Below are positions 17,859 through 28,173 of a stretch of DNA of 64,000 nt, one piece after another; the first letter of the stretch is position 1, and every line of letters starts with the position of its first letter. This DNA comes from Pseudomonas lactis (GTDB lineage Bacteria; Pseudomonadota; Gammaproteobacteria; Pseudomonadales; Pseudomonadaceae). The stretch covers positions 248,001 through 312,000 of the forward strand of contig NZ_JYLO01000005.1 of the NCBI RefSeq assembly GCF_001439845.1. Direction: 5' to 3'. Under the pieces are notes generated by a model. It was not told where the DNA came from. It saw nothing but the letters and a program-made list of their open reading frames with translations, and made no database searches. Position numbers and translations under genes: made by a program.

Positions 17859-19964
17859 ATGGATGGCGCTCCACAACACGACGATGCAATTTCGGTTCTG
17901 TTGGTGGTCGATGACTACCCGGAAAACCTCGTCAGCATGCGTGCGCTGTTGCAGCGTGACGATTGGCGTGTGATCACCGCCGCGTCTGGCCTGGAGGCCC
18001 TGGAGTTACTGCTGGCCCACGACGTCGACCTGGTGTTGCTGGACGTGCGCATGCCGGGCATGGACGGCTTCGAGGTGGCACGCCTGATGCGGGGCAGCCA
18101 GCGCACGCGTATGACGCCGATTATCTTTCTGACCGCCACCGCCCATTCGCCCGACGCGGTGCTTGAAGGCTATGCCAGCGGGGCGATCGACTACCTGTTC
18201 AAGCCCTTTGACCCGCATATCCTCAAGCCCAAGGTGCAGGCGTTGCTGGAGCACCAGCGCAATCGCCGTGCCTTGCAGCGCCTGAGCCATGACCTGGAGT
18301 TGGCCCGCGCTTTTAATGCCTCGGTGCTGGATAACGCCGCCGAGGGCATTTTGGTGGTGAGCGAAGCCAGTGTGATCGAGTACGCCAACCCGGCCATTTC
18401 GCGGCTGTTGAATGCGACGCTGGCTGAGTTGCAGGGCGAGAGTTTCCTCAGTTTCCTGCAAAAGCCCCATGTTCCAGCCTGGTTGGGTTTCCCCATGTAC
18501 GAGGCGTATCGCCGGGGTGAGACGTGGCGCCAGCACGATGCCATTTTGCGCACCGGTCGGGGCCAGCAGGTGCCGGTGGCGTTGTCCTGTGCGCCCTTGC
18601 CTGCCGAGCAGAAGGCGATGGTGGTGACGGTGCTGGACATGTCTGAAGTAAGGCACCTGCACCAGCAACTGGAATTTCAGGCCGTGACCGACCCGCTGAC
18701 CGGACTGTTGAACCGGCGCGGTTTCCATCAGGCGATGGAGAACACCTTGCTGCGCAGCGAACGTAGCGAGCAGGCGCTGGTATTGCTGTACCTGGACCTG
18801 GATGGCTTCAAGCGGGTCAACGATACGCTGGGCCATGACGCCGGGGATCGCGTGTTGCGTTGGGTCTCGGAGCAAATGCAGGCGTGCCTGCGTTCCTACG
18901 ACATTCTGGGGCGCATGGGCGGGGATGAGTTCACCGCGTTGCTGGAGCTGGAGTTTCCCGAGCAGGCCGCGAAGATCGCGGAAAAGCTCATCGAACGGGT
19001 GTCTGTGTGCCAGCAGGTCGATGGGTTGGAGGTGATGCTGGGGGTCAGTATCGGCATCGCGACCTTCCCGGATTGCGGCTCGGACTTGAGCGGCCTGCTG
19101 CGGGCGGCGGATATTGCCATGTACGAAGCCAAGCGCGCCGGCCGTCAGCAGTATCGTTACTACGACCAGGAAATGAACGGCCGCGCCCGCTCGCGGCTGA
19201 TGCTGGAAGACAGTGTGCGTACCGCCATTGCCAACAAGGATTTCACCTTGGTGTACCAGCCCCAAGTCTCCCTGGAAGACGGGCGTTTGCGCGGCGTCGA
19301 GGCGCTGTTGCGCTGGCAGCATCCCAGCGTCGGTGATGTGCCGCCGGGCCTGTTCTTGCCGCTGCTGGAAGAGGCGCGGTTGATCAACCAGTTGAGTGCC
19401 TGGATCTACCAGCAAGTCGCCGCCCAGCGCCAGGGTTGGCAAGCTACCTTCGACCCCGACCTGGTGTTGAGCGTGAGCCTGAGCAGCAGCCAGTTCAACA
19501 TGCCCAACCTCGCCAACCAACTGCAGCAGATGCTGGAGCGGCATGGGTTAGAGGGGCGGCAACTGGAGGTGGAAATCGGCGAGGACTGCTTGATGAGTAA
19601 TCTTGCCGAGTCTACCAAGCAACTCCAGTTACTGCGCCGGATCGGGGTGCGGATTGCCTTGGACGACTTTGGCTGCGGCCAGTGCTCCCTGGCCCATTTG
19701 CGCGACCTCAAGTTCGATACGCTCAAACTTGACCCTCAACTGGTGGCGCGCCTGCCTGGCTCGGCGCGGGATGCGGCGATGGCGCGCAGCATCATCCAAC
19801 TGTGTGAGCATTTTGGTGTGCTGGTGATCGCCGAAGGCGTGGAGACCCTTGAGCAAACACAATGGCTAAAGGCCAATGGCTGCGCGTATATCCAGGGGCC
19901 GTGGGCGGCGCTGCCGTTGATGGCCGAAGACGTTGCCGGCTGGTCGTACCCTCGCGCGCTTTGA
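17859..19964 (+). CDS. response regulator with PAS, GGDEF and EAL domains
   Basis: 701 aa. A receiver domain (DD18-19, phospho-acceptor D62, K115) is followed by PAS (about 150-265), GGDEF (354-358 with inhibitory RSYD at 345-348), then EAL (EALLR 481-485, DDFG 602-605, EGVET 659-663). The GGDEF site is intact, so cyclic-di-GMP synthesis with product inhibition is likely. In EAL the conserved Asn of the VN.S metal motif is Ser540 (VSLS), so hydrolysis may be impaired. ATG 17859 is chosen because AAGGAAGAG lies about 9 nt upstream. No cognate histidine kinase is adjacent. Confidence 0.92.
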   Translation: MDGAPQHDDAISVLLVVDDYPENLVSMRALLQRDDWRVITAASGLEALELLLAHDVDLVLLDVRMPGMDGFEVARLMRGSQRTRMTPIIFLTATAHSPDAVLEGYASGAIDYLFKPFDPHILKPKVQALLEHQRNRRALQRLSHDLELARAFNASVLDNAAEGILVVSEASVIEYANPAISRLLNATLAELQGESFLSFLQKPHVPAWLGFPMYEAYRRGETWRQHDAILRTGRGQQVPVALSCAPLPAEQKAMVVTVLDMSEVRHLHQQLEFQAVTDPLTGLLNRRGFHQAMENTLLRSERSEQALVLLYLDLDGFKRVNDTLGHDAGDRVLRWVSEQMQACLRSYDILGRMGGDEFTALLELEFPEQAAKIAEKLIERVSVCQQVDGLEVMLGVSIGIATFPDCGSDLSGLLRAADIAMYEAKRAGRQQYRYYDQEMNGRARSRLMLEDSVRTAIANKDFTLVYQPQVSLEDGRLRGVEALLRWQHPSVGDVPPGLFLPLLEEARLINQLSAWIYQQVAAQRQGWQATFDPDLVLSVSLSSSQFNMPNLANQLQQMLERHGLEGRQLEVEIGEDCLMSNLAESTKQLQLLRRIGVRIALDDFGCGQCSLAHLRDLKFDTLKLDPQLVARLPGSARDAAMARSIIQLCEHFGVLVIAEGVETLEQTQWLKANGCAYIQGPWAALPLMAEDVAGWSYPRAL

Positions 19965-20006
19965 ATTCGCTACACTGGCGCCCGTCCCAATTGCGTTGCC
20001 GAGCCC

Positions 20007-20507
20007 ATGACCGCGTTGAAATACCTCCAGGCCTACCCCGCCGCGCTCCAGGAGCAAGTGCGCCAACTGATCGCCAAGGACCAGTTGGGTGCCTATCTGG
20101 AACAGCGTTACCCCGAGCGCCATGCGGTGCAGAGCGACAAGGCCCTGTATGCGTATGCCCTGGCCTTGAAGCAGGAGCACCTGCGTAACGCGCCGTCTAT
20201 CGACAAAGTGCTGTTCGACAACCGGCTGGACCTGACCCATCGTGCCTTGGGTTTGCACACCACGATTTCCCGAGTGCAGGGCGGTAATCTCAAGTCCAAG
20301 AAAGAGATCCGCATCGCTTCGCTGTTCAAGGAGGCGGCCCCGGAGTTTCTGCGCATGATCGTGGTACATGAACTGGCTCACTTCAAGGAGTCGGACCACA
20401 ACAAGGCGTTCTATAAACTCTGCCAATACATGATGCCGGGCTACCATCAGGTGGAATTCGACCTGCGCGTGTACCTCACCTGGCGCGATTTGCAGGGCAA
20501 GCCCTAA
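20007..20507 (+). CDS. YgjP-like zinc metallopeptidase (DUF45 type)
   Basis: 166 aa soluble protein with HELAH (121-125) and a downstream H131 in ESDHNKAFY, the gluzincin-like zinc site of the YgjP/WLM group. No signal peptide or membrane segment. The substrate is unknown. It starts 42 bp after the GGDEF-EAL gene without a clear ribosome site, and the next gene follows after 17 bp. Confidence 0.85.
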   Translation: MTALKYLQAYPAALQEQVRQLIAKDQLGAYLEQRYPERHAVQSDKALYAYALALKQEHLRNAPSIDKVLFDNRLDLTHRALGLHTTISRVQGGNLKSKKEIRIASLFKEAAPEFLRMIVVHELAHFKESDHNKAFYKLCQYMMPGYHQVEFDLRVYLTWRDLQGKP

Positions 20508-20524
20508 CCCCAAGGCGACTGACC

Positions 20525-20821
20525 ATGGATGTGAGCAAGACCAAAAGCAGCTTCTACCGCCGCCTGTACGTGGCGTACTTGATCGACAGCCAGCTGGCCA
20601 GCAGCGTCCCGGCGCTGACCGAGGCCACCGGCATGCCTAGGCGTACCGCCCAGGATACGATTGCGGCGTTGGCCGACCTGGATATTGTGTGTGAGTTCGA
20701 GCAGGAGGACGGTGCGCGTAACCATGCGGGGCGCTATCGGATTCGGGATTGGGGGGCGATTGATCGGGGGTGGATCGAGGCTAATCTGGCGTCGATCAAG
20801 CAGGTGTTGGGCTACCCCTGA
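20525..20821 (+). CDS. small winged-helix protein
   Basis: 98 aa. RRLYVAYLIDS, VPALTEATGMPRRTAQDTIAAL and the wing GARNHAGRYRIRDWG make a winged helix-turn-helix seen in small Pseudomonas proteins of the HTH_43 type. DNA binding is likely; targets are unknown. It probably forms an operon with the YgjP-like gene. Confidence 0.8.
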   Translation: MDVSKTKSSFYRRLYVAYLIDSQLASSVPALTEATGMPRRTAQDTIAALADLDIVCEFEQEDGARNHAGRYRIRDWGAIDRGWIEANLASIKQVLGYP

Positions 20822-20844
20822 GTTCAGCGGTGGCAGGGCTGACG

Positions 20845-20912
20845 CTATCGCGGGCAAGCCCGGCTCCCACAGTTGAATGCGTTCCAATGTGGGAGCTGGC
20901 TTGCCTGCGATG
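20845..20912. repeat. REPIN, family B
   Basis: Inverted pair with GGAGCTGGCTTGCCTGCGAT-type cores between two convergent genes; the left arm has a CCGGC variant, so the stem is imperfect. Confidence 0.85.
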
Positions 20913-20918
20913 GCGCCC

Positions 20919-21371
20919 TCAGATGCGCCGCATGCCGATATGGGGAATATCGTCCTCCAGGTATTCCTCACCCGCCACTACAAACCCATACCGCCCGTAG
21001 TACTCCTGCAAATGCGCCTGAGCTGAGAGAAAGATCGGTGTCTCGGGCCAGATTTCTTCAATCTGCTTGAGGGCCTCTTCCATCATCGTGTGCCCCAACC
21101 CGGTGCCGCGTGCCGATGGCGCAACGATCACCCGGCCAATCACCACATCACCGCCCTGGGACTCCGGGTCCAGCAGGCGCAGGTAAGCCACCAGTTCATT
21201 GTCGTTCCAGGCCATCAGGTGATGGGTGTCCCCCGCCAGGTCCTGCCCATCGATGTCCTGATACGCGCATTTCTGCTCGACGACGAATACCTCGCTGCGC
21301 AAACGCAGGACGGCATATAGCTGGTCCTTGCCCAAGTCGTTGTGATGTTTACAAACCCAATCAACCGTCAT
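20919..21371 (-). CDS. elaA: GNAT acetyltransferase, ElaA family
   Basis: 150 aa. It has the ElaA signature LRLRSEVFVVEQKCAYQDID and HHLMAWNDNELVAYLRLL, then the acetyl-CoA loop VIVAPSARGTGLGHTMM (V/I-A-P..RG.GLG) and QAHLQEYYGRYGF. Single-domain cytosolic N-acetyltransferase; substrate not established for the family. Confidence 0.9.
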   Translation of the reverse strand: MTVDWVCKHHNDLGKDQLYAVLRLRSEVFVVEQKCAYQDIDGQDLAGDTHHLMAWNDNELVAYLRLLDPESQGGDVVIGRVIVAPSARGTGLGHTMMEEALKQIEEIWPETPIFLSAQAHLQEYYGRYGFVVAGEEYLEDDIPHIGMRRI

Positions 21372-21568
21372 GATGTGTGCTCTTATAAAGACGTGCCTGG
21401 ATAGTAAGCGTGACGGGCGCCGCTGTCTAAAATTGGCAAATGTGTGAATGGCGTCAATTTGCCATCATTCAGTGCGTGCGCCGTTGGCTGCTTTGTGTAA
21501 TCTGCAATGCAAGCTTATTGATGAGCTACTGTTATCAGGCCACCGCCTGCCCGCCAAGGACTTTGAGC

Positions 21569-22307
21569 ATGCCGCGATTGACTCGTGCCGTTGCTTTGAT
21601 CGCAGTGCTGTTGCTGGCCCAGCCGGTGCTGGCCCAGCGTCTGCGCCTGGTGGCGGATGGCTGGCCGCCGTTCACCGATGCCACCATTGATCAATGGCGG
21701 CCTGGCCACCGATATCGTCAGCACGGCCCTGGCCCGTGCGGGGTACGCCAGTGATTTTGAACAGGTGCCCTGGGCCCGTGCGCTCAAGGGCGTGGGGGAT
21801 GGGCGCTACGATGTGCTGATCAACGCCTGGTACGACGAGGCCCGCACGCAGTTTGGCCAGTTTTCTGCTGAGTACCTGCTTAACCGTGTGCGCTTTCTCA
21901 AGCGCAGCGACGATGACATTGGTTATCAGAGCCTGGCCGAACTGCGCGACGAGACCATCGCCGTGGTGCGCGGTTACGCTTACTCGGCAGCGTTCGATCA
22001 AGACACCCAGCTACAGAAAGTACCCGTGCACAACTTTGCCATGGCGGTGCGCATGCTCGCGGCGCGGCGGGTGCGGTTGACGCTGGAAGATGAATACGTG
22101 GCGCGTTATTACCTGGCTCGGGAGTCGCCGCGGGTGCGCAATACCGTGGCGTTTGTGGGCAAGCCTTTGAGCGAGAACAGCCTGCATATTCTGGTCAGTT
22201 TGAAGAACCCCGAGCATGCGCAGATTGTCGCGGGTTTTGATCGGGAGATTGCCAGGATGAAGGCTGATGGCAGTTATGCGCGGTTGATGAAGGCGCATGG
22301 GATGTAG
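21569..22307 (+). pseudogene. periplasmic solute-binding protein, one frameshift
   Basis: ATG 21569 with AAGGA upstream encodes a signal peptide (VLLLAQPVLA) and ADGWPPFTDAT, then the frame shifts near 21682-21690. It resumes one frame over as LINGGLATDIVSTALARAGY and runs to 22307. The rejoined protein is about 245 aa, a family-3 type amino-acid-like binding protein (PWARALKGVGDGRYDVLINAW). One extra base explains the break, so sequencing error or recent inactivation are both possible. Confidence 0.8.
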
Positions 22308-22363
22308 CGTGCGGGCCTCATCGCGGCATAGTTATCTACACAACGTTGGTGCGACGCTGACCC

Positions 22364-22545
22364 TGTGGCGAGGGAGCTTGCTCCCGTGACGGCCGGATAG
22401 CCGACGCGGCTCTAACTGACGCACCGCGATCTAATTGTGGGAGCTGGCTTGCCTGCGAAGACGGCCTGACAGCCGACGCCTATTTACCTGACGCCCCACG
22501 ACCCAACTGTGGGAGCGGGCTTGCTCGCGAAGGCGGCCTGACAGT
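22364..22545 (+). repeat. tandem array of three REP monomers, 72-bp period
   Basis: Three head-to-tail REP cores begin at about 22364, 22436 and 22508, spaced exactly 72 bp. The linking sequence (GACGGCC.GA.AGCCGACGC) is shared, but the cores belong to three types: GAGGGAGCTTGCTCCC, GAGCTGGCTTGCCTGC and GAGCGGGCTTGCTCGC. It fills the gap after the broken binding-protein gene. Confidence 0.8.
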
Positions 22546-22549
22546 CAAA

Positions 22550-22860
22550 ACAGTTATACCGAGTACATATCGATTCCTGCGGTAACGGCCACTTAGGGTT
22601 CCGCCCTGACGGCGGCTCACTTTTGAAAAGCGCAAAAGTAAGCAAAACGCTCTTGCCCCACCACTCGGCACCTCGCTTAGGCTCGGTGTGCCCGTAATCC
22701 GCCAGTGATTTGGGGGGCCGCCGCCACGCGCCATCCATGGCGCGGGGCGGCTAAACCGGCATCCCTGCCGGTTTACCCCCCAAATCCCTGTCGAATTCCG
22801 GCCAGCGTGGTTTAACGGGGCGCCTAAGATCAAAAGCAGATCAAGATCAAGAGCGACTCG
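22550..22860. repeat. Pseudomonas intergenic repeat, non-coding
   Basis: A GC-rich stretch that I recall as a dispersed intergenic repeat of fluorescent pseudomonads. It includes an inverted repeat AACCGGCA...TGCCGGTTT near 22755-22775. An antisense reading frame covers it but has no protein-like features. The identification as a dispersed family is from memory; only one copy is in the window. Confidence 0.5.
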
Positions 22861-22920
22861 CTTCGCATCGTGGTTTCAGGAGGCTGCTGCGAACTACACA
22901 GTTGTGTAGATACCTATGCT

Positions 22921-22990
22921 CATCGCGGGCAAGCCCGGCTCCTACATGGGAATGCGTTCCAATGTAGGAGCCGGCTTGCCTGCGATAGCG
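22921..22990. repeat. REPIN, family B variant
   Basis: Inverted pair with TAGGAGCCGGCTTGCCTGCG cores; its right edge nearly touches the yccS stop codon. Confidence 0.85.
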
Positions 22991-22992
22991 GC

Positions 22993-25176
22993 CTAAGCCG
23001 CACCGGTATCCTTGATCAAATGCGCCGCCAACGTACGCAACGGCCCCAACTGCCGGCAGATCAACGCCAACTGCGTCTGTACCAACCGCTGCCCTTCGTC
23101 GATCTCATCCGGCATTTGTTCAAGCTCGGCGGCCAGCGCTTCCTCGGCATCGCTCTGGATCGCAACCGACTGTTTGTTGGCCAGGCCGGTGGCGATCTCA
23201 TCAATGCTCGCCGCCAGGCTGTTGCCCGCGCCTTCGATCAAGTGCTCACGCACATCGCTCGGTAGCGAAGTATCGCGATGTGCCCCCAACCCTGACAAAT
23301 AGCTGAGCAAGGTGTGAGACAGCACCAGGAAGCGGAAGCCCACGTCGGCTTCCTTACGGAAGTGCCCCGGCTCCATCAGCATATTGGCCAGGGTGGTGGA
23401 CAACGCGGCGTCGGCGTTGTGCGCGTTGCGGCGGGCCAGGCGGTAAGCCAGGTCGTCGCTCTTGCCGGCGGCGTATTGCTGCATGATCTGGCGCAGGTAG
23501 ATGCTGTTGCAGGTCAGGGTGTTGGCCAGCACTTTGTTCAAGCGTCGGCCTTGCCAGTCTGGCAGGAACAGGAACACCGCCAGGCCCGCGATCAGGCTAC
23601 CGAGCAACGTATCGAACAGGCGCGGCAGGAACAGCCCGTAGCCATCGCCCACCTGGTTGAAGCAGAACAGCACCATCAAGGTGATGGCCGCCGTCGCCAG
23701 GGTGTAGCGGGTGGTGCGGTTGATAAAGAACACCAGGCCTGCGGCGATAGCGAACATCGACTGCACCACCGGGTTGGGGAACAGATCGAACAGCGCCCAG
23801 GCCACGGTGAGGCCGATGGCGGTGCCGATGATCCGCTGGCCGAGTTTGCGCCGGGTGGCGCCGTAACTCGGCTGGCACACGAACAGGGTAGTGAGGATGA
23901 TCCAGTAACCCTGAGACGCGTGAATGGCGTGCAGGGTGGCGTAGCCGACGGTCAACGCGAGGGAAAGGCGCAGGGCGTGGCGAAACAGCAGCGAGGTGGG
24001 CGTCAGTTGGGTGCGCAGGCGCGTCCACATTTCCTTGAGGTTGCGCGGGGCGCGGTCCAGCAGGTTGCTGTCGGTGGCGTCGGCCAGGGCATCGGGGTTG
24101 CTGGCGTCGCCCAGCAGGCGGTCGAGCGTGGACAGGTTGGCCGCCAGGGCGCGCAAGGAGCGCAGCAGGCCACGCCAGGCCGGGTTGCTCTGGATGCGCA
24201 GGTGCTCCAGGGAGGCGTTCAGGTCGCCCAGGGCTTGGGCAAAACTGTCGTCATAGATGAACGGTTGGCGCAATTGGATCGACTCGGCCAGCGTCTGGCA
24301 GGCCTTGCCCTGCTGGCGCAGCAGGCGCTGGCAACGAAACAGTACATCGCTGTGGAAGAAGGCTTCAGTGAGGGCGTTGTAGGGGTAGTGAGAGGAACTG
24401 GCGCGCTCGTGAATGTCCTGGGCCAGGAAGTAGAGCTTCAGGTAGCGACTGACCTTCGAGCCCGGACGCCCATTGCCGACGCGGTGCAGGATGATTTCCT
24501 TCGCGGCATTCAGCGCAGCGACGACTCGGCCATTTTGCTGAGCCAGTTCCAGGCGTCGCGCTTCTACGTCCAACTGACGGATGGGTTCAAACAAGGACGA
24601 CTTGAGCTTGAGGTAACGCCCCAGCTCGCGGAACAACCGCGCCAGGCTCTGCTGCACCGGCTGGTTGGAAAACAGCGCCTGCCACAGCACCGACAACGCG
24701 CCGTACCAAGCGGCACCGGCGACCAGCAACAGCGGCTCATGCCAGAAATCCGTGACGGCGCCGCCGCGCTGGTCCACGCCGATCATGGTGTAGACCGACA
24801 GAATCAAGGTAGCCGAAGCAATCGCGCCATAGCGTTCGCCCAGCGCGCCGAGCATGGTCAGGCCGAAACTGGCCAGGGCCAGGGCGATGGCAAATATCCA
24901 GGGGTAAGGGAACAGCAGCTCTACCGACAGCGCGGCGATGCTGAAACACACCAGTGTCACCGCCAGCGCATTGAGGCGGCCTTGCCAGCTGTCATCGGTC
25001 TCGGCCAGGGCGCTGGCGATAATCCCCAGGAACAGCGGGATCAGCAGCGTCATTTCATCCTGGTACCAACACAACGCCATGCTGCCGGTGAGGGCGATGA
25101 ACACCCGTACGCTGTAGCTGAATTTATCCAGCGCCCACAGGCGCCGCATGGACTGCTTGAACGAGGTCGATGACAT
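22993..25176 (-). CDS. yccS: YccS-family inner-membrane protein (FUSC type)
   Basis: 727 aa. There are two hydrophobic blocks of about six membrane segments each (about 20-160 and 400-530), each followed by a soluble helical region. The FUSC-type segment QGYWIILTTLFVCQPSYGATRRKLGQR begins the second block. This is the YccS/YhfK architecture, related to aromatic acid efflux proteins; the substrate is unknown. It has no operon partner and ends against a REPIN. Confidence 0.9.
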   Translation of the reverse strand: MSSTSFKQSMRRLWALDKFSYSVRVFIALTGSMALCWYQDEMTLLIPLFLGIIASALAETDDSWQGRLNALAVTLVCFSIAALSVELLFPYPWIFAIALALASFGLTMLGALGERYGAIASATLILSVYTMIGVDQRGGAVTDFWHEPLLLVAGAAWYGALSVLWQALFSNQPVQQSLARLFRELGRYLKLKSSLFEPIRQLDVEARRLELAQQNGRVVAALNAAKEIILHRVGNGRPGSKVSRYLKLYFLAQDIHERASSSHYPYNALTEAFFHSDVLFRCQRLLRQQGKACQTLAESIQLRQPFIYDDSFAQALGDLNASLEHLRIQSNPAWRGLLRSLRALAANLSTLDRLLGDASNPDALADATDSNLLDRAPRNLKEMWTRLRTQLTPTSLLFRHALRLSLALTVGYATLHAIHASQGYWIILTTLFVCQPSYGATRRKLGQRIIGTAIGLTVAWALFDLFPNPVVQSMFAIAAGLVFFINRTTRYTLATAAITLMVLFCFNQVGDGYGLFLPRLFDTLLGSLIAGLAVFLFLPDWQGRRLNKVLANTLTCNSIYLRQIMQQYAAGKSDDLAYRLARRNAHNADAALSTTLANMLMEPGHFRKEADVGFRFLVLSHTLLSYLSGLGAHRDTSLPSDVREHLIEGAGNSLAASIDEIATGLANKQSVAIQSDAEEALAAELEQMPDEIDEGQRLVQTQLALICRQLGPLRTLAAHLIKDTGAA

Positions 25177-25287
25177 GAAGTCTGGAGTCTTCCGGGACGT
25201 TGTCGCTAAATTGAGCTATCAAGGACGCCACGGCAAGTGCGGCGATCACATCGGACAGCAAAATTCTCAGGATCACTGCAAAACCAA

Positions 25288-25376
25288 TGTGGGAGCGGGC
25301 TTGCTCGCGAATGCGGTGTGTCAGCTAATAGACAGTTAACTGATCCACCGCATTCGCGAGCAAGCCCGCTCCCACA
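25288..25376. repeat. REPIN, family A
   Basis: Inverted family A pair whose last base adjoins the TGA stop (25377-25379) of the flavoprotein gene, so its hairpin starts immediately after translation ends. Confidence 0.9.
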
Positions 25377-26561
25377 TCAGGCGTATTGCGCGGCCGCGTA
25401 GCCCGAGGCCCAGGCCCACTGGAAATTGAACCCGCCCAGGTGGCCGGTCACATCCAGCACTTCGCCGATAAAGTACAGGCCGGGGCTTTTCAGCGATTCC
25501 ATGGTCTTGGACGACACTTCCCGCGTATCCACCCCGCCCAATGTCACCTCGGCGGTGCGATAACCCTCGGTGCCGGCCGGTACCAGTTGCCAGCTCCCCA
25601 GTTTTTGCGCGATATCGGCAATTTCAGCGTGGGTGTACTGCTTCATCGGTTTGGATTCGAACCAGCTTTGGGCCAGCAGGTTGGCCATCTTCTTGGTGAA
25701 GATCTCGCCCAGCAGGGTTTTCAACTCGCTGTTGGGGTGTTCGGCCTGTTGCTGTTGCAGCCAGGCATGGGCGTCGTGGTCGGGCAGCAGGTTGATTTCT
25801 ACCGTGTCGCCGGAGTGCCAATACGAGGAAATCTGCAAAATTGCCGGCCCGCTCAGGCCGCGGTGGGTGAACAGGATGTTCTCGCGAAAACTCTGGCCGT
25901 TGCAGCTCACCAGGCAGTCGACCGAGGTGCCGGACAACTCGCCGCACAACTCCTTGAGCTGGTCGGTGATGGTGAACGGCACCAGCCCGGCGCGGGTCGG
26001 CAGCAGTTCGTGGCCGAACTGTTTGGCCACTTGGTAACCGAAACCGGTGGCGCCCAGCGTTGGGATCGACAAACCGCCCGTGGCGATCACCAGGGATTCA
26101 CAGCGCAGCTCACCCAAGGTGGTTTGCAGTTGATAGCCGCTTTCGAGCTTGGCGATTGCCTCGATGGAGGTGTCCAGGTGCAGGCTCACGCCGGTCTGGA
26201 TGCACTCGTCGAGCAGCATGCCGAGGATGTCGCTGGACTTGTTGTCGCAGAACAGCTGGCCGAGTTTCTTCTCGTGGTACGGCACATCGTGCTTGGCTAC
26301 CAACCCGATGAAATCCCACTGGGTGTAGCGGGCCAGGGCGGATTTGCAGAAGTGCGCGTTATGGGAGAGGAAGTTGGCCGGCTCGGTGTACATGTTGGTG
26401 AAGTTGCAGCGGCCGCCACCGGACATCAGGATTTTCTTGCCGGCCTTGTTGGCGTGGTCGATCAACATCACCTTGCGCCCACGCCCGGCGGCGGTCAGCG
26501 CGCACATCAAGCCTGCGGCGCCGGCGCCAATGATCACAACTTCGGTCGAGCGCACAGCCAT
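25377..26561 (-). CDS. NAD(P)/FAD-dependent oxidoreductase, YhiN/HI0933 family
   Basis: 394 aa. An N-terminal FAD Rossmann motif GAGAAGLMCA is followed by GKKILMSGGGRCNFTN, the family hallmark, and ATGGLSIPTLGATGFGY. The C-terminal GLYFIGEVLDVTGHLGGFNFQWAWASG binds FAD. The biological role is unknown; the fold resembles flavoproteins of the BaiN group. Single gene between two REPINs. Confidence 0.92.
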   Translation of the reverse strand: MAVRSTEVVIIGAGAAGLMCALTAAGRGRKVMLIDHANKAGKKILMSGGGRCNFTNMYTEPANFLSHNAHFCKSALARYTQWDFIGLVAKHDVPYHEKKLGQLFCDNKSSDILGMLLDECIQTGVSLHLDTSIEAIAKLESGYQLQTTLGELRCESLVIATGGLSIPTLGATGFGYQVAKQFGHELLPTRAGLVPFTITDQLKELCGELSGTSVDCLVSCNGQSFRENILFTHRGLSGPAILQISSYWHSGDTVEINLLPDHDAHAWLQQQQAEHPNSELKTLLGEIFTKKMANLLAQSWFESKPMKQYTHAEIADIAQKLGSWQLVPAGTEGYRTAEVTLGGVDTREVSSKTMESLKSPGLYFIGEVLDVTGHLGGFNFQWAWASGYAAAQYA

Positions 26562-26599
26562 GTCCTCACAAAACTATTGATTTGAAATGCCATCAACAC

Positions 26600-26671
26600 T
26601 GTGGGAGCTGGCTTGCCTGCGATAGCGGTAGTGGATTCACCGTCGCTATCGCAGGCAAGCCAGCTCCCACA
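26600..26671. repeat. REPIN, family B
   Basis: Near-perfect inverted pair of GTGGGAGCTGGCTTGCCTGC cores in the gap before dbpA's 3' end. Confidence 0.9.
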
Positions 26672-26705
26672 TTGATTCGGTTCCTGCAATGGGAACTCGG
26701 TGTTA

Positions 26706-28091
<1,386 letters not shown>

Positions 28092-28173
28092 GGGACTGGC
28101 TCTGCAAAACAAAATGTCGCGCAGTGTACCAGTCTCGTGGGATTTTCCTCGCAAGTTCTCGACGAGACGCCCG

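Noticed and set aside
22480..22833. 117-codon minus-strand frame in the intergenic repeat
   Set aside because: It runs through REP sequence and a presumed dispersed repeat, with no ribosome site and low-complexity translation.
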